From assembly GCF_000826125.2 (NCBI RefSeq), contig NZ_LN651372.1, positions 51,022-115,021 of the forward strand: a stretch of DNA of 64,000 nucleotides, written 5' to 3'. The DNA is from Bhargavaea cecembensis (lineage in GTDB: Bacteria; Bacillota; Bacilli; Bacillales_A; Planococcaceae). A model generated the notes under the pieces. That model was given only the letters and a program-made list of their open reading frames with translations, searched no databases and had not been told where the DNA came from. Positions 1-7,474 of this stretch are shown here, piece after piece; position 1 is the stretch's first letter; every line of letters starts with the position of its first letter. Position numbers and translations under genes: made by a program.

Positions 1-1186
1 CGAACGCGACCGCGCGCACCCGGCCGAGTTCCTCGAGATGGACGCCGCCTTTGATCAGGACCCCGTTCCGCGCGGCGTTGCCGATTGCCGTCACGATGGC
101 CACCGGCGTCGAAATGACAAGCGCGCACGGGCAGCCGACGACGAGGACGGCGAGGCCCTGGTAAATCCATGTATGCCAGTCGGCACCGAACAGCGGCGGC
201 AGGACTCCGACGAGAAGCGCGACAAGCATGATCGCCGGCGTGTACCATTTTGCGAACCGGTCGACGAACTTCTGGGAAGGGGCCTTTTCCGCCTGCGCCT
301 CCTCGACGAGATGGATGATCTTCGCGATCGTCGTATCTTCCGAGCGCTTTGTCACCCGCACCTTCAGGGCGCCCTCCCCGTTCAGCGTCCCGGCAAACAC
401 TTCATCACCGTCCGCCTTGGCCGCCGGGATCGATTCGCCCGTAATGGCCGCTTCACTGACGGACGACCGGCCTTCGGCGACGATGCCGTCCATCGCAATC
501 TTCCCGCCCGGACGCACGAGCATGATGTCGCCGATCCGGATGTCCTCCGTCGCCACTTCTTCCGGATTTCCGTCCCGCATGATATCGGCCACGGGCGGAG
601 CGAGGTCCATGAGGCCCCGGATCGATTGGCGCGCCTTATCCATCGAGTATGCCTCAAGCGCTTCGGATATCGCGAACAGGAACACGACGACCGCCGCTTC
701 CCGCCATTCGCCGATAATCGCGGCGCCGATGACGGCGATGGTCATGAGCGTCTTGATGTCGAACTCGAGCCGGAAGAGGTTCGAGATGCCCGTCCGGAAG
801 ATGCCCGCCCCGCCGATCAGGATGGACAGGGCATACAGCAGGACCGTCAACGGACGCTCGTCTCCGGCAATGTAGGACGCCGTGAGCCCCGCCGCCAGGA
901 ACAGAAGCGATACCGCGGAGACAGCCGTCTCCCTTCTGCGGAAGAGCGGAGTTTTTTTCGTCTCCGGGCGCCGGCCTGCCGGCACGATCTTGATGCCGTC
1001 GAAGGCGCCGGCCGCTTCAAGCTCCTCGATGGTGGCGTCGCCTGTGACCGACAGTTTGGAAGCGCCGAAATTCACCTGTGCGCCGCTCACCCGTTCAATG
1101 GACCGGACGTTTTTCTCGAACTTCATCGCACAGTTGGCGCAGCTCAGGTTTTCAAGCCGGTACTCCTTCTTTGCCTCAGCCGCCAT
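1..1186 (-). CDS. cadA: Cadmium/zinc-exporting P1B-type ATPase CadA (N-terminal part, cut by window edge)
   Basis: ATP-driven efflux pump for Cd2+/Zn2+ (possibly Pb2+) in the cytoplasmic membrane. About 395 residues are visible: an N-terminal heavy-metal-associated domain with the metal-binding CANC pair (about residues 16-19), several membrane segments, the actuator-domain TGES motif and the metal-selective CPC motif in VVGCPCALVIST. The window ends just before the expected DKTGT phosphorylation site, so the catalytic half lies outside. I chose the ATG at 1186 because a GGAGGATGAAGGAA ribosome binding site precedes it at good spacing; an ATG at 1195 would overlap that site. The start overlaps the end of cadC by 11 bp, so the two are translationally coupled and share the cadC promoter and operators. 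The CPC motif plus the CadC partner favour Cd/Zn rather than Cu. Confidence 0.93.
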   Translation of the reverse strand, partial: MAAEAKKEYRLENLSCANCAMKFEKNVRSIERVSGAQVNFGASKLSVTGDATIEELEAAGAFDGIKIVPAGRRPETKKTPLFRRRETAVSAVSLLFLAAGLTASYIAGDERPLTVLLYALSILIGGAGIFRTGISNLFRLEFDIKTLMTIAVIGAAIIGEWREAAVVVFLFAISEALEAYSMDKARQSIRGLMDLAPPVADIMRDGNPEEVATEDIRIGDIMLVRPGGKIAMDGIVAEGRSSVSEAAITGESIPAAKADGDEVFAGTLNGEGALKVRVTKRSEDTTIAKIIHLVEEAQAEKAPSQKFVDRFAKWYTPAIMLVALLVGVLPPLFGADWHTWIYQGLAVLVVGCPCALVISTPVAIVTAIGNAARNGVLIKGGVHLEELGRVRAVAF

Positions 1187-1535
1187 TTCCTTCATCCTCC
1201 TCCGCGTGCTCTTGCGCAATTTTCACCAGGTCCCGCACGTGGTCGTCCTTCAGCGAATAGCAGACGAGCTTCCCCTCCCGCTCCGAAGAGGCGAGTCCGT
1301 GCTGCTTCAGATAACGGAGATGATGGGAAGCCGTCGCCGTCGAGGACCCGATGATCGCCGATACATCACACACGCAGAGCTTGCCGCCGAGCATGAGCGA
1401 ATAGGCGATCTTCAGTCGTGTTTCGTCTGCGAGCGCCTTGAAGATCGCGGCCATCCCGCGGAGTTCCGGAAGCCGGCCCCGGACGGCCTGCACCTCATCT
1501 TCATGGACAATCGTCACATCGCATGTATCTTTCAT
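1176..1535 (-). CDS. cadC: CadC-type ArsR/SmtB metal-sensing repressor
   Basis: Winged-helix repressor of 119 residues that releases DNA when it binds Cd2+, Pb2+ or Zn2+. Visible features are an N-terminal cysteine (Cys5), the sensing motif LCVCD (Cys54 and Cys56) at the start of the recognition region, a helix-turn-helix around SSTATASHHLRYLKQHGL, and an acidic/His-rich C-terminal helix (DDHVRDLVKIAQEH) that resembles the alpha-5 zinc site of this family. It is the first gene of the cadC-cadA operon and overlaps cadA. It probably autoregulates through the two inverted repeats upstream (1554-1569 and 1619-1634). The full set of cadmium ligands known from pI258 CadC includes a second N-terminal Cys, which I do not see. 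Confidence 0.92.
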   Translation of the reverse strand: MKDTCDVTIVHEDEVQAVRGRLPELRGMAAIFKALADETRLKIAYSLMLGGKLCVCDVSAIIGSSTATASHHLRYLKQHGLASSEREGKLVCYSLKDDHVRDLVKIAQEHAEEDEGNGG

Positions 1536-1553
1536 CCTGTCATTCCCCTTTAT

Positions 1554-1569
1554 TCAAACGGATGTTTGA
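1554..1569. promoter_or_regulatory. Candidate CadC operator 1
   Basis: TCAAACGGATGTTTGA is an inverted repeat (TCAAAC/GTTTGA) 19 bp upstream of the cadC start. It resembles the TCAAATAAATATTTGA-type operators known for CadC. Confidence 0.65.
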
Positions 1570-1618
1570 TTGTTGTTGGTTCCATTGTATGCATTGGCGC
1601 CGCAGGAAGCAAGGTCAT

Positions 1619-1634
1619 TCAAACGGGTATTTGA
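1619..1634. promoter_or_regulatory. Candidate CadC operator 2
   Basis: TCAAACGGGTATTTGA matches operator 1 in 14 of 16 positions and lies 65 bp away, between cadC and the start of the divergent uspA leader. It could let CadC influence both directions, or form a second site for cooperative repression. Confidence 0.55.
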
Positions 1635-1777
1635 TTTTATCGAAAACTTTTGTTCGGGAAGGTTTTTCGGTGGCCGGAGGGGAATAGAAAAGAGAGAAGA
1701 AGAGAAGAAGCGGGCCTATTCCGGCGCATACCGGGCAGTCGGCCTGCCCCGCCGGAAACCGAAGGAGTGACATACCG

Positions 1778-2194
1778 ATGTATAAAAAAATCCTCGTTGC
1801 CGTTGACGGATCCGACCATTCCAAGCGTGCCGCCGAGCACGTTGCCTCACTCGCCGCATCGACCGGCGCCTCAGCCGACATGCTGTACATCCTCGACTAC
1901 GACCAATCCCGGCCGAAGGAATTTGAAAATGTTCCGAAAGAAGAACTTGAAGGCAAAATCACCGACCGCCTGGACCATATCTTTGAAGTGTTCCGGAACG
2001 AGGGCATCGGACCCGGCCTCAAGATCCAGTACGGGGAACCCGGCCCGACCATCGTGAAATTCTGCAACGCCGAAGACTATGACCTCGTCGTCGTCGGCAG
2101 CCGCGGCCTGAATGCCTTCCAGGAGATGGTGCTGGGCAGCGTCAGCCACAAAGTCGCCAAGCGCGTCGAATGCCCCGTGCTCCTCGTCAAATGA
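1778..2194 (+). CDS. Universal stress protein (UspA family)
   Basis: Single-domain cytoplasmic USP of 138 residues, the usual length. It opens with the family signature MYKKILVAVDGSDHSKRA and carries the ATP-binding glycine pattern VVGSRGLNAFQEMVLGSVS near the C terminus, so it is probably an ATP-binding UspA-type (not MJ0531-null) member. A ribosome binding site (GAAGGAGTG) precedes the ATG. It is monocistronic: divergent from cadC and followed by its own terminator. The exact stress role cannot be read from the sequence. Confidence 0.92.
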   Translation: MYKKILVAVDGSDHSKRAAEHVASLAASTGASADMLYILDYDQSRPKEFENVPKEELEGKITDRLDHIFEVFRNEGIGPGLKIQYGEPGPTIVKFCNAEDYDLVVVGSRGLNAFQEMVLGSVSHKVAKRVECPVLLVK

Positions 2195-2196
2195 CC

Positions 2197-2227
2197 AAAC
2201 GCCCGTCCCGGCGCGGATGGGCGTTTT
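2197..2227 (+). terminator. Rho-independent terminator after the universal stress gene
   Basis: Stem AAACGCCC/GGGCGTTT followed by TTTT directly after the stop codon. Confidence 0.85.
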
Positions 2228-2265
2228 GAATGCAACGGATTTCTTCCCGGGGAGAGGGGTCGGCT

Positions 2266-2370
2266 GGTTCTATCTATTCATCGTGCGGTTCTATCTATTC
2301 ATCGCCCGGTTCTATCTATTCATCGCCCGGTTCTATCTATTCATCGCCGCTTACGATCTATTCGTACATA
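2266..2370. repeat. Array A: 21-bp direct repeats in the leader of the P1 peptidase gene
   Basis: Four near-identical 21-bp units start at 2266, 2287, 2308 and 2329, each beginning GGTTCTATCTATTCATCG and differing only in the last three bases. A degenerate fifth unit runs 2350-2370. The array fills the gap between the upstream terminator and the ribosome binding site of the next gene, so it must be in or next to that gene's promoter and leader. Confidence 0.95.
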
Positions 2371-2388
2371 TCCAGGAGGAGAGCCACC

Positions 2389-3432
2389 ATGAAAAAAGGA
2401 ACACTCAATGCCATCACCGACATCGAAGGAGTTGCAATCGGACACGTCACTCTCGACGGCCCTGCCGGCGGGGGCGACTACCACTGCACCGGCGTCACCG
2501 CCATCCTGCCTCACAGCGGCAATCTGTTCGAGGAAAAGGTGCCGGCGGCTTCATTCGTCCTGAACGGGTTCGGCAAGACGGCGGGGCTCATCCAGGTGGC
2601 CGAGCTCGGCGTCATCGAGTCGCCGATCATGCTGACGAACACGTTCAGTGTCGGTGCCGTGCTGGAAGGGACGCTTCAATACATGCTGGAGGAGAATCCG
2701 GCGATCGGCGACTCCGCAAGTTCTCTGAACGTCGTCGTCGGCGAATGCAACGACTCTTATCTGAACTCGATGCGCAACATGGCAGTCCGGCCCGAACACG
2801 CCATCGAAGCGATCCAAGCTGCGGCCGGCGGCACTTTCGCACAGGGGGCAACCGGCGCAGGCAAAGGGATGATCTGCTACGGGGCGAAAGGCGGGATCGG
2901 CAGCGCTTCCCGGCTCGTCGAGGCGCAGGGCCGGACGTTCACCGCCGGTGCGCTCGTGCTGACAAATTTCGGCCGAGGCCACGAGTGCTTATTCCCCGGC
3001 TGGGTCGTCCCCGAAGAGCCGGCACCGGAAACCCCGGTTGTAGGTGACAAAGACGACCGTGAAAAGCGTCCGGACGGCTCCGTCATCATCGTCGTCGCCA
3101 CCGACGCCCCGCTCGACAGCCGTCAGCTCGGGCGGCTCGCCAAGCGGGCGGCGATCGGCCTCGGCCGGACCGGGACGCATATCCACAACGGCAGCGGCGA
3201 CATCATCATCGCGTTCTCCACCGGCTTCACCGTCCCGCACGGCGGCGGGGAGATGACCGTCACCCGGGAAGTTCTGAAAGACGACCACCCGGTCATGAAC
3301 GACCTGTTCCAAGCCGTGATCGAATCAACCGAAGAAGCGATCCTCCAGTCGCTCCTCCACGCGGAGACGACGTTCGGCCGGAAAGGGCGCATCGTGAAGA
3401 AAGCCGTTTTCGAATCCGTTCCCGTAAAATAA
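2389..3432 (+). CDS. P1 family peptidase / DmpA-type aminopeptidase (S58)
   Basis: Self-processing N-terminal-nucleophile peptidase of the DmpA/ArgJ-like fold, 347 residues. Members cleave the chain before a Ser or Thr that becomes the new N-terminal nucleophile and then act as aminopeptidases on small or D-/beta-amino-acid peptides. Here the likely processing site is Gly171-Ser172 in GGIGSASR, after the conserved block GATGAGKGMICYGAKGG. The C-terminal part has the family stretch NGSGDIIIAFSTGF. No signal peptide, so cytoplasmic. The ATG at 2389 was chosen because AGGAGGAGAG precedes it; the frame is open far upstream, but that part only translates the array A repeats. Natural substrate unknown. 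Confidence 0.88.
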   Translation: MKKGTLNAITDIEGVAIGHVTLDGPAGGGDYHCTGVTAILPHSGNLFEEKVPAASFVLNGFGKTAGLIQVAELGVIESPIMLTNTFSVGAVLEGTLQYMLEENPAIGDSASSLNVVVGECNDSYLNSMRNMAVRPEHAIEAIQAAAGGTFAQGATGAGKGMICYGAKGGIGSASRLVEAQGRTFTAGALVLTNFGRGHECLFPGWVVPEEPAPETPVVGDKDDREKRPDGSVIIVVATDAPLDSRQLGRLAKRAAIGLGRTGTHIHNGSGDIIIAFSTGFTVPHGGGEMTVTREVLKDDHPVMNDLFQAVIESTEEAILQSLLHAETTFGRKGRIVKKAVFESVPVK

Positions 3433-3436
3433 AGAA

Positions 3437-3478
3437 GCAAGGGCAGGCCCTCCGTCCGGAAGGTCTGCCCTTGCTTTC
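3437..3478 (+). terminator. Terminator after the P1 peptidase
   Basis: Long stem GCAAGGGCAG/CTGCCCTTGC followed by TTTCGTTT. Array B begins inside its T-rich tail. Confidence 0.85.
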
Positions 3479-3591
3479 GTTTCGCTCGGTCCTGCTTTAG
3501 TTTCGGAGGCTCCTGCTTTAGTTTCGGAGGTCCCAGCTTTAGTTTCGAGGGCTCCTGCTTTAGTTTCGGGAGCCCCTGTTTTAGTTTCATG
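3470..3591. repeat. Array B: 21-bp direct repeats between convergent genes
   Basis: Units starting at 3491, 3512, 3533, 3554 and 3575 share CCTGCTTTAGTTTCG with variable 6-base tails; a degenerate unit precedes at 3470. All steps are exactly 21 bp. It separates the P1 peptidase terminator from the end of the penicillin acylase gene. Confidence 0.93.
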
Positions 3592-3603
3592 CCCGGCCGT
3601 CAC

Positions 3604-5967
3604 TCAAGGCTTGAGCTTCAGCACCTCCCCTTCCGATTTCCCGTCGATCCGCGTCTCGTGATAGTCGCCGTTCACCCAGTCCGGGGCCTGGTCGTGGAAC
3701 CATTTTGATTTCATGTGGCCGCTCTGGCCCGGGCCGACGAGGTGCCAGGATTTTGAGAGGTCGGACAGATCGGCGACGAACCGCCAGGAGGCGCCGTGGT
3801 CGGCGGAGCCGTCGTCTTTGAATCCGGCGGCCTGGACGGTGACGCCTGAGCCGCTCGTCGGCGTGCGCGGCGGGCTCAAGTACTTCTCGAAGATCGGCGA
3901 GGCACTGCCGAGCGGATGCGGGAAGACGAGCTGGTGGAAGTCGCCCCATCGCCAGCCGTCCGCATCTTTTCCGAATTCATCGGAAATGTCCGCGACCGCC
4001 TTCTCGAAAGCGTCTGTCACCCACCGGTCGACGCCGCCGTATTCCGTCACCCAGGCGCCCGGTTCGCCGGCGTATGCCTGGCGCATCATTTCATCGGTGA
4101 TATGGTTCTTGCCCGGCATGAGGGCATACACATCTTCCGGCATCGCCTGCCAGAACATCGTCTGCGGCAGCTGGCGCATCCATTTGTGGAAGATGAGCGG
4201 GGCGCTGAGGTCCTTGTCGTCTTCCTGATTCCACTCCTCAAGCAGCTTCACCGCTTTTCCGTACTCCTCGTCGGCCCCTGTAGCCCGCAGGGAGCCAAGC
4301 ATATCATCCAGGAACTCGCGGGCGTACAGGTTCTTCACATCCATCTGGAGCGCCATCATGTCTTCCGGCGTGAAGGAATCGCCTTCCTGCAAAACTTCGG
4401 CGATCCGCTCGTACCGGTACGGCTGCGCCCAGAAATCGGTGATATGGTAAGGATATTCCTCGCCGATGACCCGATTGTTCGCGGTCGCGATGAACCCTTC
4501 CTCCGGGTTGACGGTCCTTGGAAGCTCGTCGTACGGGATGAATCCTTCCCAGCCGTACTCGGATGAATCGCCCGGGACCGGAAGCTGGCCGTCGCCTTTT
4601 TTGCGGATCGGGATGTTGCCGTTCGCCTTGTAGGCGATCGTCCCGTCGGTGGAAGCGAAGACGAAGTTCTGGGCCGGCGCATTGAAGTTCTCGAGCGCCG
4701 TTTCGAACTCGTCCCAGTCGCCGGCCTTGTTCATCTTGAGGATCGCCTCGAGCTCGCGTGTCGGCTCAAGCGCCGTCCATTGCATCGACAGCACGTCCCC
4801 GCCCGTACCGGTGCTCTCCAGCATGACGTCCGAGATGACCGGACCGTGGCGGGTCGTGACGACTTCAAAGTCCACCGTCTCCCCGTCTTTCACTTTGATC
4901 GGCTCGTCGCGGACGGCCGCCCGCTCCCACTTGCCGTCAAAGCGGAATTCGGCCGGGTTATCCGGGTTCGGCGTCTCGATATACAGATCCTGCACATCCG
5001 GACCGACGTTCGTCACGCCCCAGGCCACGTCTTCGTTGTGGCCGAGGATGATGCCCGGGATGCCGCCGAAGATGACGCCCGTGACGTTCTGTTCGGGCGA
5101 CTCCAGATTCATTTCGTACCAGATCGACGGCGTCGTCAGGCCGAGGTGCGGGTCATCCGCAAGCAGCGGCTTGCCCGATGCCGTCTTGTCGCCCGCGACG
5201 ACCCAGTTGTTGCTTCCGTTGTGTTCCGGAGGGATGAGCGACGCATCAAACGCCCCTGCGATCGCCACCGGATTCGCCCGGTTCGCCTCGATGACCGACG
5301 GCGCGTCTTCCGGATAATGGATGAACAGTTCTTTCATCTTATTGCCATTGTACTCATTCACCGCCCAGTGACGGAATGCAAGCGCGGGCCAGTGCCCGCC
5401 GAGATCGTACGCCATGTATTTCCCGATCGTCAATGAATCGAGCGGCGTCCACTCCTCCGGCTCATAGCCGAGCAGCCGGAACTCGTAAGGCAGCTTCCCC
5501 TCTTCCTTCGCCTGGTCGATGAACGCGTTCACGCCTTCCGCAAACCATCCGAGCACCTGGCGGGCGTCTTCCCCGTAGCCGGACTCCGAATCGGCCGCGG
5601 CCTGCCTGAGGCTAAACGTGCGGAACAGCTTGTCCGTCGGCACGGCCGCCTCTCCCACGACTTCCGCCAGCCGGCCGGACGCCTGCCTGCGCGCCAAGTC
5701 CATCTGGAACAGGCGGTCCTGCGCCTGGACAAACCCCTGCGCCCTGTACAGATCCGCATCAGACTCCGCCCGGATATGCGGAACGCCTTTTTCATCACGG
5801 ACCACTGTCACTTCCCCTTCAAGCACCGGCACGGCCATCTCCCCTGACGTCACCGGCTTCGACTTCGATATGTAAGCGTTTACGAAAACCAGCGCGACAA
5901 TCGCCAGCACTGCGACCGTCCCGACAATCCCCAGAACGACCTTCAGCCATTTCGGCCATCTTCTCAT
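3604..5967 (-). CDS. Membrane-anchored penicillin acylase family Ntn hydrolase
   Basis: Member of the penicillin G acylase / acyl-homoserine-lactone acylase family (787 residues, the normal precursor length). The chain starts with a basic stretch and one hydrophobic segment (about residues 8-30), so it is exported and tethered outside the membrane. An alpha-chain region (about 40-210) is followed by the autoprocessing site and nucleophile Ser252 in HNGSNNWVVAG, then the beta chain with DDPHLGL. Such enzymes hydrolyse amide bonds of acylated amines (beta-lactams, acyl-homoserine lactones or peptides); the physiological substrate cannot be predicted here. It is transcribed alone, towards the P1 peptidase. 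A TGAATGA-type inverted repeat sits just upstream (5986-6007). Confidence 0.92.
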   Translation of the reverse strand: MRRWPKWLKVVLGIVGTVAVLAIVALVFVNAYISKSKPVTSGEMAVPVLEGEVTVVRDEKGVPHIRAESDADLYRAQGFVQAQDRLFQMDLARRQASGRLAEVVGEAAVPTDKLFRTFSLRQAAADSESGYGEDARQVLGWFAEGVNAFIDQAKEEGKLPYEFRLLGYEPEEWTPLDSLTIGKYMAYDLGGHWPALAFRHWAVNEYNGNKMKELFIHYPEDAPSVIEANRANPVAIAGAFDASLIPPEHNGSNNWVVAGDKTASGKPLLADDPHLGLTTPSIWYEMNLESPEQNVTGVIFGGIPGIILGHNEDVAWGVTNVGPDVQDLYIETPNPDNPAEFRFDGKWERAAVRDEPIKVKDGETVDFEVVTTRHGPVISDVMLESTGTGGDVLSMQWTALEPTRELEAILKMNKAGDWDEFETALENFNAPAQNFVFASTDGTIAYKANGNIPIRKKGDGQLPVPGDSSEYGWEGFIPYDELPRTVNPEEGFIATANNRVIGEEYPYHITDFWAQPYRYERIAEVLQEGDSFTPEDMMALQMDVKNLYAREFLDDMLGSLRATGADEEYGKAVKLLEEWNQEDDKDLSAPLIFHKWMRQLPQTMFWQAMPEDVYALMPGKNHITDEMMRQAYAGEPGAWVTEYGGVDRWVTDAFEKAVADISDEFGKDADGWRWGDFHQLVFPHPLGSASPIFEKYLSPPRTPTSGSGVTVQAAGFKDDGSADHGASWRFVADLSDLSKSWHLVGPGQSGHMKSKWFHDQAPDWVNGDYHETRIDGKSEGEVLKLKP

Positions 5968-5985
5968 CTGCCATCCCCCCTGCTA

Positions 5986-6007
5986 TGAATGATTCGCCAT
6001 TCATTCA
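5986..6007. promoter_or_regulatory. Candidate operator upstream of the penicillin acylase
   Basis: Inverted repeat TGAATGA-N8-TCATTCA ending about 19 bp before the start codon. The half-sites are those of the Bacillus FadR box (TGAATGAATANTCATTCA), but the spacing is longer, so a different TetR-type regulator is more likely. Confidence 0.35.
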
Positions 6008-6035
6008 AGAACTCCTTTATAGCCGTCCTCCGGAT

Positions 6036-6119
6036 GAGTGTCCATTTCGGCGGGCCGGGTGTTGACTTCCGGAAGACGAATGTCAACTTTCCACCTGCGA
6101 ATGTCAACTTCCAGATCAG
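6036..6119. repeat. Array C1: 21-bp repeats of the GAGTGTCAACTT family
   Basis: Four 21-bp units start at 6036, 6057, 6078 and 6099 with heads GAGTGTCCATTT, GGGTGTTGACTT, GAATGTCAACTT and GAATGTCAACTT. The remaining nine bases of each unit vary. Confidence 0.85.
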
Positions 6120-6157
6120 GACCGCAATTGCGGCGGACCGGCGGCGCCCGGTTCCTG

Positions 6158-6246
6158 AAAACGTTGCGTATCTTTGCTGAAACATTGTTTATCTTTGCTG
6201 AAACGTTGCGTATCTTTCCTTAAACGTTGCGTATCCAAGCTGAAAC
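6158..6246. repeat. Array C2: 21-bp repeats of the GAAACGTTGCGTATC family
   Basis: Units start at 6158, 6179, 6200 and 6221 with core AAACGTTGCGTATCTTTGCT or close variants, ending in a partial fifth copy. The same unit recurs at 18670-18732. Confidence 0.9.
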
Positions 6247-6294
6247 GCCCCCGCCGCCCGCCGCTACTCGCACAACCGGCCACCCTCTTCCCAC

Positions 6295-6323
6295 AATAAA
6301 GCCGCCCATCTTACTCGGGCGGC
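6295..6323 (-). terminator. Terminator of the mrp operon
   Basis: On the minus strand, stem GCCGCCC/GGGCGGC overlapping the mrpG stop codon, followed by TTTATT. Confidence 0.75.
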
Positions 6324-6694
6324 CTGCGTTCATTTTCTTCATTGCGTTGTTGGATGGCTTCGGCCAGTTCGTCCTTTTTCGAAATATCCGCCAGTCGCAC
6401 GCCGGACCGGTGGGCGGCCCGGATGATGACGTGGCCGGCGACCGGAGCGGTGAGGAAGACGAAGATGATCCCGAGGAGGAGCCGGACGCTGATGAACCGT
6501 TCCAGCGCCCAGAAATACAGGAACCCGCCGAGGAGCGTCAGCAAAACTGCGAGCGTGGAGCTTTTCGTGGCGGCGTGCGACCGGGTGTACACGTCCGGCA
6601 GCCGGATGAGGCCGATTGCGCTCACGAGGCTCATGAGTCCGCCGGTCACCATGAGGATGGCGGCGGCGTATTCAACGATTGTGTCGGCGTTCAA
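6311..6694 (-). CDS. mrpG: Na+/H+ antiporter subunit G (MrpG)
   Basis: Small membrane subunit of the Mrp (Sha/Mnh) multisubunit Na+/H+ antiporter, 127 residues with three predicted membrane helices (AAAILMVTGGLMSLVSAIGL, then VLLTLLGGFLYFW, then LLGIIFVFLTAPVAGHVI) and a charged C-terminal tail. It is the last gene of the operon; its TTG start, preceded by GAGGGGGGT, overlaps the end of mrpF by 23 bp. All seven Mrp proteins are needed for a functional complex in Bacillus. Confidence 0.95.
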   Translation of the reverse strand: MNADTIVEYAAAILMVTGGLMSLVSAIGLIRLPDVYTRSHAATKSSTLAVLLTLLGGFLYFWALERFISVRLLLGIIFVFLTAPVAGHVIIRAAHRSGVRLADISKKDELAEAIQQRNEENERRPPE

Positions 6695-6956
6695 CGATGA
6701 CCCCCCTCTCGATATACTTCGAGAAGGCGATCGTGCCGATGAAGCTCAGAATCCCGAGGATCAGGATCACTTCCATGAACGCCTTCGTCTGAAGCAGACA
6801 GGAGACGACCGCGATCGAGGCGAGCAGGTTGACGCCGATCATGTCGAGCGCGATGACGCGGTCCGGCCTGGACGGTCCCCGGATGATCCGGTAGACCGCG
6901 ATGAGAATCGTGAAGCTGAAAAGGATCAAAGCAATCAGCATGAGCGTATCGACCAT
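6672..6956 (-). CDS. mrpF: Na+/H+ antiporter subunit F (MrpF)
   Basis: 94-residue membrane subunit with three hydrophobic helices (MLIALILFSFTILIAVYRII, a central VIALDMIGVNLLASIAVVSC, and a third around ILILGILSFIGTIAF). The conserved acidic residue of the second helix (ALDMIG) is present. The ATG has GGAGGTGACGCGCTG just upstream, which lies in the end of mrpE; the genes abut by one base. Part of the Mrp operon. Confidence 0.95.
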   Translation of the reverse strand: MVDTLMLIALILFSFTILIAVYRIIRGPSRPDRVIALDMIGVNLLASIAVVSCLLQTKAFMEVILILGILSFIGTIAFSKYIERGVIVERRHNR

Positions 6957-7474
6957 CAGCGCGTCACCTCCATGATCGCTTTTTCAAAGTTTTTAAGCTG
7001 GCTGATCAGGGCTTCCTTGGAGTTCTCGATGTCCATCGCATGGATGTAGAGGCCCTGGCCGTCTTCGGTCACTTCCATGACGACCGAACCCGGCGTGAGC
7101 GTGACGAGGAGTGACAGGGTCGTCACTTCCCCGTCGCTCTCGAGCACCGTGTCGTACCGGAAGATGCCCGGGCGGATCGTGAGCTTCGGGCTCAGGATCT
7201 GGCCGATGACCGACCAGCTTGATTTCACGAGTTCGCGGTTGAAGATGAGGACGAGCTTGACGATCGCAAACAGCCGCCTCAAGTAAAACTGCGTGCCGAA
7301 GAACCGGTGCATGAAGAAGACGATGAAGATCCCGACGATGAATCCGGCGGCGAACGTCGTCACCCGGAACTCGTCTTCATCCAGAAGGAGCATCCAGAGG
7401 AACGCGATGAACAAGTTCAGGAGGAACTGGGCCGCCGTGGCGCCCGTGCCCCCGTTTTTCCTGAATCTATCCAC
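6956..7474 (-). CDS. mrpE: Na+/H+ antiporter subunit E (MrpE)
   Basis: 172-residue membrane subunit with two to three N-terminal helices (AAQFLLNLFIAFLWMLLL and TTFAAGFIVGIFIVFFM) and a cytoplasmic domain containing the family stretch LSPKLTIRPGIFRYDT and SLLVTLTPGSVVMEV. I used the GTG start, with GGGGAGGTGCAG upstream, which overlaps the end of mrpD by 8 bp. A few residues longer at the N terminus than the B. subtilis protein. Confidence 0.95.
   Translation of the reverse strand: MDRFRKNGGTGATAAQFLLNLFIAFLWMLLLDEDEFRVTTFAAGFIVGIFIVFFMHRFFGTQFYLRRLFAIVKLVLIFNRELVKSSWSVIGQILSPKLTIRPGIFRYDTVLESDGEVTTLSLLVTLTPGSVVMEVTEDGQGLYIHAMDIENSKEALISQLKNFEKAIMEVTR

Noticed and set aside
2112-3047. Protein with repeated FYLFIAR motif
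   Set aside because: It is a translation of the 21-bp array continuing out of frame through the P1 peptidase gene; there is no ribosome binding site and no homology.
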